Origin: Verrucomicrobiales bacterium | GTDB lineage: Bacteria > Verrucomicrobiota > Verrucomicrobiia > Verrucomicrobiales > V1-33 | Reading direction: 5' to 3' | NCBI GenBank assembly: GCA_018003315.1 | Contig: JAGNEJ010000006.1 | Location: forward strand, 1 to 64,000 | DNA length: 64,000 nt | Part shown: positions 7,062-14,229 of the stretch, piece after piece | Layout: each line of letters opens with the position of its first letter | Position numbering within the stretch: position 1 is the first letter of the stretch | Position numbers and translations under genes: made by a program | Notes under the pieces: model-generated | Database searches by the model: none | Told to the model about the DNA's origin: nothing | The model's input: the letters and a program-made list of their open reading frames with translations, nothing else

Positions 7062-9095
7062 ATGTCCCACAAACCCACCTCTCTCTTTGATGCTTCGATT
7101 CTCGTGCCCGCCATCGGCGGCGCGTTTCAGAAGCTCGACCCTCGCCTGATGGTGAAGAACCCGGTGATGTTCGTCACGCTCGTCGGCGCGGTGCTCACCA
7201 CGGTCAGCATCTTCAACAGCAAGGCCGACCTCGGCTTCATCACGCAGCTCTCCATCTGGCTGTGGTTCACCGTGTTGTTCGCCAACTTCGCCGAAGCCGT
7301 CGCGGAAGGCCGTGGCAAGGCCCAGGCCGACAGTCTGCGCAAGGCGCGCAAGGACACGATGGCCCGCCGCTTGAAAAACGGCCAGGAAATCGCCGTGCCC
7401 GCTCCTGCGCTCGAAAAAGGCGACCTCGTCGTCTGCGAGGCAGGCGACATCATCCCCGCCGATGGCGAGGTCATTGAAGGCATCGCCAGCGTCGATGAAG
7501 CCGCGATCACCGGTGAATCCGCGCCCGTCATCCGCGAAAGCGGTGGCGACCGCAGCGCTGTCACTGGCGGCACGAAGGTCATCAGCGACCGCATCGTCAT
7601 CCGCATCACCTCGGAGAAGGGCAACACCTTCCTCGACCGCATGATCTCCATGGTGGAAGGCGCGAAACGCCAGAAAACGCCGAACGAGATCGCGCTGACG
7701 ATCCTGCTTTCGGCCATGACGCTGATCTTCCTGCTCGTGTGCATCACGCTGAAGCCCTTCGGCATCTATTCGGCCGTCGAGTTCTCCACGCCGGTGCTCA
7801 TCGCGCTGCTTGTGTGTCTCATTCCGACCACCATCGGCGGTCTTTTGAGCGCCATCGGCATCAGCGGCATCGACCGCCTCATCCGCCGCAACGTCATGGC
7901 CACCAGCGGTCGTGCTGTTGAAGCTGCAGGCGACATCGACGTGCTCCTGCTCGACAAAACCGGCACGATCACCATCGGCAACCGCATGGCCTCCGACTTC
8001 CGCCCCGCGAACGGCGTGACCGAACAACAACTCGCCGATGCGGCGCAACTCGCCTCGCTCGCCGACGAAACGCCCGAGGGCCGCAGCATCGTGGTGTTAG
8101 CAAAAGAGCGATTCAATCTGCGTGGTCGCGATCTGGCCTCACCACATGCCACGTTCGTGCCTTTCACGGCTCAAACTCGCATGAGTGGCGTCGATCTCGA
8201 TGGCCGCAGCATTCGCAAAGGCGCCGCTGATTCGATGAAGACTTACATTGAAGGCAAGGGAGGCGTTTATCCGGTGGAAGTAGCCAAAACCGTCGAAGCC
8301 GCCTCACGCGCTGGCCGCACGCCGCTCGTCGTCGCTGAAGGCAGCAAGGTGCTAGGTGTCGTCGAACTCAAAGACGTCGTCAAAGACGTCGTCAAAGGCG
8401 GCATGAAGGAGCGCTTCGCGCAGCTTCGCAAGATGGGCATCAAGACCGTCATGATCACCGGCGACAATCCGATGACCGCCGCCGCCATCGCCGCCGAGGC
8501 CGGTGTGGATGACTTCATGGCCCAGGCCACACCCGAGGACAAACTCAAGCGCATCCGCGCCGAGCAGGCCGAAGGCCATCTCGTCGCCATGACCGGCGAC
8601 GGCACGAATGACGCGCCCGCCCTGGCCCAGGCCGATGTCGGCGTCGCCATGAACACCGGCACGCAGGCCGCCCGCGAGGCCGGCAACATGGTCGATCTCG
8701 ACAGCAATCCCACGAAGCTCATCGAGATCGTCGAAATCGGGAAGCAACTGCTCATGACGCGTGGCTCGCTCACCACCTTCAGCATCGCGAACGACATCGC
8801 CAAATACTTCGCCATCATCCCCGCGATGCTCATGGCCACGTTCCCGGCGATTTCTCCGCTGAACATCATGGGCCTCGCTTCACCGCAGAGCGCCATTTTG
8901 AGCGCGATCATCTTCAATGCTCTCATCATCATCGCGCTCATCCCGCTCGCGCTCAAAGGCGTGGCCTACAAGCCGATGGGTGCAGCCGCCGTGCTCCAGC
9001 GCAACCTGCTCGTCTATGGCCTGGGCGGCATCCTCATCCCCTTCATCGGCATCAAGGCCATTGATGTCATCGTCACGACTTTAAGGCTCGCATAA
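7062..9095 (+). CDS. kdpB: Potassium-transporting ATPase subunit B (KdpB, P-type ATPase)
   Basis: KdpB (677 aa) hydrolyses ATP to drive potassium uptake through KdpA. Diagnostic P-type motifs are present: TGES (150-153, the serine matching the inhibitory phosphoserine of the E. coli enzyme), the phosphorylation motif [12 protein letters not shown] with Asp298, and [18 protein letters not shown] in the hinge. Membrane helices lie at the N-terminus, around SALTILL-type segments near 220-270 and at the C-terminus. Length is normal. No kdpA lies upstream, where it is found in standard kdpFABC or kdpABC operons; the neighbour is abiEii. An inverted-repeat element ends 20 bp before the ATG and no Shine-Dalgarno sequence is seen in those 20 bp. 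Confidence 0.97.
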   Translation: MSHKPTSLFDASILVPAIGGAFQKLDPRLMVKNPVMFVTLVGAVLTTVSIFNSKADLGFITQLSIWLWFTVLFANFAEAVAEGRGKAQADSLRKARKDTMARRLKNGQEIAVPAPALEKGDLVVCEAGDIIPADGEVIEGIASVDEAAITGESAPVIRESGGDRSAVTGGTKVISDRIVIRITSEKGNTFLDRMISMVEGAKRQKTPNEIALTILLSAMTLIFLLVCITLKPFGIYSAVEFSTPVLIALLVCLIPTTIGGLLSAIGISGIDRLIRRNVMATSGRAVEAAGDIDVLLLDKTGTITIGNRMASDFRPANGVTEQQLADAAQLASLADETPEGRSIVVLAKERFNLRGRDLASPHATFVPFTAQTRMSGVDLDGRSIRKGAADSMKTYIEGKGGVYPVEVAKTVEAASRAGRTPLVVAEGSKVLGVVELKDVVKDVVKGGMKERFAQLRKMGIKTVMITGDNPMTAAAIAAEAGVDDFMAQATPEDKLKRIRAEQAEGHLVAMTGDGTNDAPALAQADVGVAMNTGTQAAREAGNMVDLDSNPTKLIEIVEIGKQLLMTRGSLTTFSIANDIAKYFAIIPAMLMATFPAISPLNIMGLASPQSAILSAIIFNALIIIALIPLALKGVAYKPMGAAAVLQRNLLVYGLGGILIPFIGIKAIDVIVTTLRLA

Positions 9096-9098
9096 AAA

Positions 9099-9171
9099 GT
9101 GGTCCGCACAGTCCTCTGTGCGAAACGAGCGTCCCCAGCTCCAGAACCGCACAGAGGACTGTGCGGGCCAC
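9099..9171. repeat. REP/BIME-like inverted-repeat element, copy 2 (between kdpB and kdpC)
   Basis: Same design as copy 1, 73 bp. The left arm ends GTGCGA instead of GTGCGG and the right arm ends GGGCCAC instead of GGACCAC, so the outermost pairing is slightly weakened. It begins 3 bp after the kdpB stop and ends 16 bp before the kdpC ATG, filling almost all of the space between the genes. Confidence 0.9.
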
Positions 9172-9187
9172 TATCCAAACCATCATC

Positions 9188-9760
9188 ATGAAACCGCTCC
9201 TCAACGAACTCCTCCCCTCCATCCGCGCCACGCTCGTGCTCGCGGTCGTCACCTGTGGCGTGTATCCGATCGCCATCACGGGCCTTGCTCAAGCTTTCTT
9301 CAAAGACAAAGCCCACGGCAGCCTCATCACCAATAAAGACGGCCAGGTCATCGGCTCCGCCTTGCTCAGCCAGAACTTCGCCGCCGCGAACTACTTCCAC
9401 CCGCGGCCCAGCGCCGCAGGCAGTGGTCACGACGCCGCCAGCTCCGGCGGCAGCAACCTTGGCCCCACCTCGCAGAAGCTCAACGATGCTCTCAAAGAGC
9501 GCATCGCCGCGTATCGCGCCACCAACGGCCTCGCCGCCGATACTCCAGTGCCCGCCGACGCCGTCACCGCTTCCGCCAGCGGTCTCGATCCGCACATCAG
9601 TGTGGCGAATGCGGAGGTGCAGGCCGCGCGTGTCGCCAAAGCCCGCAACCTCAGCATCGAGAAGGTGAAGGAACTCATCGCCGCGAACACCGAGACGAGC
9701 TTCTTCGGCCCGAACGCAGTGAACGTGCTCAAGCTGAATCTGGCGCTTGATGCGCAGTAA
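9188..9760 (+). CDS. kdpC: Potassium-transporting ATPase subunit C (KdpC)
   Basis: KdpC (190 aa) is the single-span subunit that stabilises nucleotide binding in the Kdp pump. It has an N-terminal membrane helix ([20 protein letters not shown]) and the family stretches [34 protein letters not shown] and the C-terminal region with [20 protein letters not shown] and [10 protein letters not shown]. Length is typical. The ATG at 9188 is chosen because it precedes the membrane helix directly; a longer reading would run through the palindromic element. The stop is joined directly to the next element (copy 3), and the reversed RAYT gene follows, so kdpC is cut off from kdpD. Confidence 0.95.
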   Translation: MKPLLNELLPSIRATLVLAVVTCGVYPIAITGLAQAFFKDKAHGSLITNKDGQVIGSALLSQNFAAANYFHPRPSAAGSGHDAASSGGSNLGPTSQKLNDALKERIAAYRATNGLAADTPVPADAVTASASGLDPHISVANAEVQAARVAKARNLSIEKVKELIAANTETSFFGPNAVNVLKLNLALDAQ

Positions 9761-9762
9761 AA

Positions 9763-9835
9763 GTGGTCCGCACAGTCCTCTGTGCGAAACGAGCGTCCCC
9801 AGACTCAGAACCGCACAGAGGACTGTGCGGACCAC
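9763..9835. repeat. REP/BIME-like inverted-repeat element, copy 3 (between kdpC and RAYT)
   Basis: This 73-bp copy has the same arms, with left arm ending GTGCGA as in copy 2, and a spacer nearly identical to copies 1 and 2. The TTT extending its right end supplies the TAA stop codon of the minus-strand RAYT gene (9837-9839). Confidence 0.9.
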
Positions 9836-9836
9836 T

Positions 9837-10487
9837 TTAAGCCTCCTTCCGCCAATAAACATACTCGCCATGCTTCAAACCCGCTTTCACTGGATTCCCC
9901 GCGATATACTGCCGGAATTTCTCGAACGAAGCCTCACTCCGCACCAGATGATCAAAGCTCTCGTCCTGCCAAAATCGTCCGCTCCGGCCCAAAGCCTCGT
10001 TGATCTTCATCGCTGACCATTTCTTCCACGACTCCACCTGCTTCAGCATGGCATTCCGCGCCAGACCACCGACCAGCAGATGAACATGATTCGGCATCAC
10101 CACAAAATCACCCAATGTGTAGCGCGATCCATCAAAGAATCGCAGCGCGCCCGTCACGATCTTTGCCAGATCAGATTGTCTCAGCAGGCACTCGCCATGC
10201 CCGGCATCCAGTTCGTCCTCCAATGTCTTGGCAAAGCGGCGAAAGTCCTGTCTGTCCTCATCAGGAAGCTCCTCCAACTGCCGGCGCCAATCTTTGGCTT
10301 CTGGTTCGATTCCATGATCGGAAAGCCACACATCGCGTTCCGAACGCCATCGCTGCCAAACATCTTTGGGAATCGAATCCGCCGTGCGCCAAGTGATGAA
10401 GTAAGTCGCACCTTCTTGATCCCAGTGTGGCAGATGGCCGTGAGTCACGCTGACCTTTTTCGCCGGGTTGAAGATTTGAAAAGCCAT
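9837..10487 (-). CDS. REP-associated tyrosine transposase (RAYT, TnpA_REP, Y1/HUH family)
   Basis: The protein (216 aa) belongs to the Y1 single-strand transposases. It starts with the family N-terminus (LPHWDQEGATYFITWRTA), has the metal-binding HUH motif in VVMPNHVHLLVGG, and carries the catalytic tyrosine region FRQYIAGNPVKAGLKHGEYV near the C-terminus. RAYTs are single-copy domesticated relatives of IS200/IS605 transposases. They act on REP sequences, which carry a GTAG or GTGG tetranucleotide next to a hairpin. Both features occur in the seven elements around it. The gene looks intact, with all catalytic residues present. It lies reversed inside the kdp operon, and its stop codon is part of the adjoining element. 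Confidence 0.93.
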   Translation of the reverse strand: MAFQIFNPAKKVSVTHGHLPHWDQEGATYFITWRTADSIPKDVWQRWRSERDVWLSDHGIEPEAKDWRRQLEELPDEDRQDFRRFAKTLEDELDAGHGECLLRQSDLAKIVTGALRFFDGSRYTLGDFVVMPNHVHLLVGGLARNAMLKQVESWKKWSAMKINEALGRSGRFWQDESFDHLVRSEASFEKFRQYIAGNPVKAGLKHGEYVYWRKEA

Positions 10488-10502
10488 GACGCGGGTAGCA
10501 AA

Positions 10503-10573
10503 GTGGTCCGCACAGTCCCCTGTGCGGTTTCCCTGTCAACGTCCCAGACCGCACAGAGGACTGTGCGGACCAC
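10503..10573. repeat. REP/BIME-like inverted-repeat element, copy 4 (between RAYT and kdpD)
   Basis: This is the most divergent copy, 71 bp. The loop of the left hairpin is TCCC instead of TCCT and the spacer differs (it contains CCCTGTCAACGTCCCAGA). The right arm is perfect and ends only 3 bp before the kdpD ATG, so the kdpD ribosome-binding region lies inside the element. Confidence 0.9.
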
Positions 10574-10576
10574 TTT

Positions 10577-13417
10577 ATGAACACAGAAGACCACCGTCCT
10601 GATCCCGATGCCTTGCTGGCGCAGGTCCAGAAAGAGTGGTCCGCACAGTCCTCTGTGCGGAATGAAGGTCTGTCGGCCTACGAACCGCACAGAGGACTGT
10701 GCGGACCACTTTCCGGCAAACTCCACATCTTCCTCGGCATGTGCCCCGGCGTGGGCAAGACCTACGCCATGCTGCAAACGGCCCGCCAGCGTGTGAAAGA
10801 GGACGTGGATGTGCTCGTGGGCATCGTGGAGACGCACGGAAGGCATGAAACCGCCTCGCTGCTCGAAGGCATGCGCGTTTTGCCGCGCAAGACGCTCGAT
10901 CATCGCGGCTTCACCCTGGAGGAGTTCGACATCGACGCCGTGCTCGCACAGAAGCCGCAACTCGTGCTCGTCGATGAACTCGCGCACACCAATGCGCCCG
11001 GATCGCGCCACGCGAAACGCTACCAGGACGTGCTGGAGCTGCTCGACGCCGGCATCGACGTTTACACCACGCTCAACGTCCAACACATCGAGAGCCAGGT
11101 GGACATCGTGCGCCAGATCAGCGGTGTGAACGTGCAGGAAACCGTGCCGGACTCCATCCTCGACCGCGCGCACGAGATCCAGCTCATCGATCTCAGCGTC
11201 GAAAAACTCCTGGAGCGCATGGCCGACGGCAAAGTGTATCTCGGCGAGCGGGCGGAGCAGGCCGTGAGCGGCTTCTTCAAAGAAGGCAATCTCACTGCCT
11301 TGCGCGAACTCGCCCTGCGCTTCACCGCCGAGCGGGTGGACCGCGATCTGGAGGACATCCGCCGCGCACGACGCGTCAGCAGCCCGTGGAAGACCAACGC
11401 ACGGCTCATGGTCGGCGTGGGGCCGAGCCCGTATGCGGAGAGCCTCATCCGCTGGACGCGCCGCGCCGCCACGCGGCTGAACTGCCCCTGGCTCGTCGTG
11501 TGGGTCGAAGGACTCCATGAACTCCGCAGCGACGAGCAGCAACGCCTCACTCAAGCCCTCGCCTTGGCCCGCAAGCTCGGCGGCGAAGTCGTCTCCGCCA
11601 CTGGTGAGGACATCTCCGAGGCTCTGCTGCGGGTCGCCCGCGAGCGCAACGTCACACAAATTGTCGTCGGCAAACCGGACAAGCCCTCGCTTTGGCGCAA
11701 ATCGCTCGCCGACCATCTCATTCTGGGCAGTGGCGACATCGACGTGTGCGTCGTGCGACCGCTCGCCTCGGCGGAGAAACCTCGGGCGAGAGCAAAAGAG
11801 TCTGTCTCAGATGCCGTGATCGGTGAATACAGCTGGGTTCTCGTCACCGTCTTCGCCATTGCCAGCGTGTGTTGGGGCCTCGTGTCCATCACAGGCTACA
11901 TGTTTGTCGCCCTGGTGTTCTTGCTGGCAGTCGTGCTTGCAGCGTTGCGTTTCAGCCGTGGTCCGGTGCTGCTCATGGCCACCCTCAGCGCCCTGACCTG
12001 GAATTACTTTTTCATCCCGCCGCAGTTCACCTTCCACATCAACAAGGCCGAGGACCTCATCATGTTCGGCATGTTCTTCATCGTCGCGCTCAGTATGGGC
12101 AGCCTCACCAGCCGCCTGCGCATGAGAGAGGCCGCCGAGCGGCGCCGCGCACGTCAGACCGACGCGCTGCTGCGTGTCACACAAAGCGCCGCGCTTGCGG
12201 CCGAGCCGGCCAAAGGCCTCGCCGAGGCGCTGCGCACCATCAGAGAGCTGCTCCATGCCGGCACCGCGCTCGTCGTGCGTGAGAACGACCGCTCACTGCC
12301 GCAGGTGGCGCATCCCGCCAGCACTTTTCAACCGAGCGCGAAGGAGTGGGGCGTCGTCTCGTGGGTTTACGCGAACAAACAATGCGCCGGACGCCACACG
12401 GACACACTGCCCGAGTCCTCCGCCACCTGGTTTCCGCTGCAAACGGCCACCTCCCTCCTCGGCGTGTTCGGCGTGCAGTTTGAGCACGAACAGCGGCTCG
12501 ACTTTGCCACGCGGCAGATGATCGAGGCCTTCGCGCTGCAACTCGCGCTCGTCTTGGAAAAGGAGCACTTCATCCAGGCCGTGAGCCACGCTGAAATGCT
12601 CGCCCACTCGGAAAAACTCCACCGCACGCTGCTCGACAGCATCTCGCACGAGATGAAAACACCCATCGCCATCATCAATGCCTCCGTCGAAGGCATGGCG
12701 GAGGTGCGAAGCCCCTACCTCGCTGAGATCACCACCGCCTCGCAGCGCCTCCAGCGCGTCGTGGACAATCTCCTGCACATGACCCAGCTCGAATCCGACG
12801 TATTGCAGCCGCGTCTCGACTGGTGCGATGTGCGCGATGTCATCATCGCTGCGCAACGCGCCGTCGGCAAGCCGCTGGAGGCGCATCCGGTGCGGGTGGA
12901 AGTCGCCGACGATTTTCCGCTCGTGAAACTCGACCACACGCTGCTCACGCAAGCCATCGCGAATGTGCTGCACAACGCCGCCGTTTACACGCCGGAGGGC
13001 ACGATGATCGAGGTGAGCGCCCAGTGGTCCGCACAGTCCTCTGTGCGGAACGAGCATCCCCAGACTCCAAACCGCACAGAGGACTGTGCGGAGCACTCTC
13101 CTACAAGCCACTCTTTGATCATCGCCATCCGCGATCACGGCCCCGGTTTGCCACCCGGTATGGAGAAATCCATCTTCGAGAAATTCTGCCGTGCCCCCGG
13201 ATCGCCCGCAGGCGGCACCGGTCTCGGACTCACGATTGCGCGAGGCTTTGTGCAAGCCCTCGGCGGTGACATCATCGCGCGAAACCACCCCGAAGGCGGC
13301 GCGGAGTTTGTGATCGAAGTAAAACGTGTATCAAAGTGGTCCGCACAGTCCTCTGTGCGGAACGAGCGTCCCCAGACTCCAAACCGCACAGAGGACTGTG
13401 CGGACCACTCTCCATGA
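10577..13417 (+). CDS. kdpD: Osmosensitive potassium channel sensor histidine kinase KdpD carrying three element-encoded insertions
   Basis: KdpD (946 aa) senses low potassium and phosphorylates KdpE. It has the N-terminal KdpD domain with Walker A GMCPGVGKT (54-62), a Usp-like domain, a DUF4118 four-helix membrane region near residues 415-500, a GAF-like part, the HisKA box SISHEMKTP (His691) and a HATPase domain with N-box VLHNAAVYTPEG, DHGPGLPPG and GGTGLGLTIARG. Three stretches starting with WSAQSSVRN (about residues 21-45, 817-841 and 921-946) are translations of palindromic elements. They fall before the Walker A domain, in the loop between N-box and G1 box, and at the extreme C-terminus. 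All kinase motifs remain in frame. The ATG is 3 bp after copy 4. Confidence 0.95.
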   Translation: MNTEDHRPDPDALLAQVQKEWSAQSSVRNEGLSAYEPHRGLCGPLSGKLHIFLGMCPGVGKTYAMLQTARQRVKEDVDVLVGIVETHGRHETASLLEGMRVLPRKTLDHRGFTLEEFDIDAVLAQKPQLVLVDELAHTNAPGSRHAKRYQDVLELLDAGIDVYTTLNVQHIESQVDIVRQISGVNVQETVPDSILDRAHEIQLIDLSVEKLLERMADGKVYLGERAEQAVSGFFKEGNLTALRELALRFTAERVDRDLEDIRRARRVSSPWKTNARLMVGVGPSPYAESLIRWTRRAATRLNCPWLVVWVEGLHELRSDEQQRLTQALALARKLGGEVVSATGEDISEALLRVARERNVTQIVVGKPDKPSLWRKSLADHLILGSGDIDVCVVRPLASAEKPRARAKESVSDAVIGEYSWVLVTVFAIASVCWGLVSITGYMFVALVFLLAVVLAALRFSRGPVLLMATLSALTWNYFFIPPQFTFHINKAEDLIMFGMFFIVALSMGSLTSRLRMREAAERRRARQTDALLRVTQSAALAAEPAKGLAEALRTIRELLHAGTALVVRENDRSLPQVAHPASTFQPSAKEWGVVSWVYANKQCAGRHTDTLPESSATWFPLQTATSLLGVFGVQFEHEQRLDFATRQMIEAFALQLALVLEKEHFIQAVSHAEMLAHSEKLHRTLLDSISHEMKTPIAIINASVEGMAEVRSPYLAEITTASQRLQRVVDNLLHMTQLESDVLQPRLDWCDVRDVIIAAQRAVGKPLEAHPVRVEVADDFPLVKLDHTLLTQAIANVLHNAAVYTPEGTMIEVSAQWSAQSSVRNEHPQTPNRTEDCAEHSPTSHSLIIAIRDHGPGLPPGMEKSIFEKFCRAPGSPAGGTGLGLTIARGFVQALGGDIIARNHPEGGAEFVIEVKRVSKWSAQSSVRNERPQTPNRTEDCADHSP
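10636..10709. repeat. REP/BIME-like inverted-repeat element, copy 5, in frame inside kdpD (N-terminal part)
   Basis: This 74-bp copy lies inside the kdpD reading frame. Its spacer is one base longer than in copies 6 and 7 and differs in sequence. It is read as [14 protein letters not shown] at the start and PHRGLCGPL at the end, and so leaves in another frame than the other two internal copies. The host frame is restored on both sides: LLAQVQKE before it and SGKLHIFLG after it match normal KdpD. Confidence 0.92.
13024..13096. repeat. REP/BIME-like inverted-repeat element, copy 6, in frame inside kdpD (HATPase domain)
   Basis: This 73-bp copy interrupts the HATPase domain between EGTMIEVSAQ and SLIIAIRDHGPG, which normally form neighbouring beta strands joined by a short turn. 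It is read as [20 protein letters not shown]. The right arm has GGAGCAC instead of GGACCAC, a single change at the outer stem. Confidence 0.92.
13336..13408. repeat. REP/BIME-like inverted-repeat element, copy 7, in frame at the 3' end of kdpD
   Basis: This 73-bp copy supplies the last residues of KdpD ([20 protein letters not shown] and a few more). It ends 5 bp before the kdpE ATG. Its arms are perfect and its spacer differs from that of copy 6 by one base, which points to recent copying. Confidence 0.92.
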
Positions 13418-14076
13418 CCGCCCTCATCATCGATGACGAAATTCAAATCCGCCGACTGCTGAAGCTGGCCCTGGAGGCCAAAGGCTACACCGTCCGCGAT
13501 GCCGAAAACGGCACGCTCGGCCTCCAGGCCGCCGTGTTTCACAAGCCCGATGTCATCATCCTCGATCTCGGTCTGCCGGACATGGACGGCGTGGAAGTGC
13601 TCAAACGCCTGCGCGAATGGAGCCCCGTGCCCGTGCTCATCCTCAGCGTGCGCGACCAGGAGTCGATGAAGCTCGCCGCCTTCGACGCCGGGGCCGACGA
13701 CTACGTCACCAAGCCCTTCAGCACCGCCGAGCTGCTCGCGCGTCTCACCGCCATCCAGCGTCGTCACAGCAACGACGAGTCCCCGAATCTCGAAATCGGC
13801 CCGCTGACCCTCGATCCCGCCCACCACACCGCCACGCTCTCCGGCGAGCCTTTGAAGCTCACGCCCACCGAATATGCCATGCTTTCCCATCTCGTGAAAC
13901 ACGCGGGCAAAGTCGTCACGCTCAAACAGCTCCTCCGCGCCGTCTGGGGACCGCAGGCCGAGCAGCAGAACAACTATCTGCGCGTCTATGCGAACCACCT
14001 GCGCAGGAAACTCGAAGGCTCCGGGCTGGAGATCCAAAACGAGCCGGGGATCGGATATCGGCTGGTCGGACCATGA
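13414..14076 (+). CDS. kdpE: KdpE response regulator (OmpR/PhoB family)
   Basis: KdpE (220 aa) activates kdp transcription after phosphorylation by KdpD. The receiver domain has acidic residues Asp7 and Asp8, phosphoacceptor Asp51 (IILDLGLPDMDG) and the lysine in YVTKPFS. The C-terminal winged helix has LKLTPTEYAMLSHL, QLLRAVWGP and the recognition region NYLRVYANHLRRKLE. The ATG at 13414 overlaps the kdpD stop (ATGA) and puts the receiver start where it belongs. A GTG at 13336 would only add a translation of the palindromic element and is rejected. No Shine-Dalgarno sequence stands between the element and the ATG. Confidence 0.95.
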   Translation: MTALIIDDEIQIRRLLKLALEAKGYTVRDAENGTLGLQAAVFHKPDVIILDLGLPDMDGVEVLKRLREWSPVPVLILSVRDQESMKLAAFDAGADDYVTKPFSTAELLARLTAIQRRHSNDESPNLEIGPLTLDPAHHTATLSGEPLKLTPTEYAMLSHLVKHAGKVVTLKQLLRAVWGPQAEQQNNYLRVYANHLRRKLEGSGLEIQNEPGIGYRLVGP

Positions 14077-14229
14077 GACAGGCCGAAAATTGCGCGTGTC
14101 TCGCTTCGGAAAACGGCGGTGGCCGAGCATTCAAAGAATCGGAGAACGTTGCCCTCCTGTGGAAGGCCTCCGGGCGGACTCCATAAAACTTCCACTGGCG
14201 GCAGTGTCCACCATGCCCACAATGCAGGC

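Larger units (their letters stand above)
9759..10576. mobile_element. RAYT cassette: transposase gene bracketed by two of its presumed REP/BIME elements
   Basis: The segment consists of element copy 3, the minus-strand RAYT gene and element copy 4. It lies exactly between the kdpC stop and the kdpD start. The A-rich and T-rich flanks (AAAGTGG and CCACTTT) are shared by both bounding elements. The layout suggests that transposase plus flanking elements arrived as a unit and split the kdp operon, but no target-site duplication can be proven from one genome. Confidence 0.65.

Noticed and set aside
10445..11716. Long antisense frames through the kdpD region, some containing element-derived peptides
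   Set aside because: The peptides such as HRGLCGPL are only other-frame readings of the palindromic element, and the KdpD frame has full domain support.
6969..13408. CRISPR array
   Set aside because: The repeats are long palindromes with irregular distances of tens to thousands of bases, they lie between and inside genes, and there are no spacers of constant length or cas genes.
13336..13413. Earlier GTG start for kdpE
   Set aside because: The added residues are just a translation of element copy 7; the receiver domain starts normally at the ATG at 13414.
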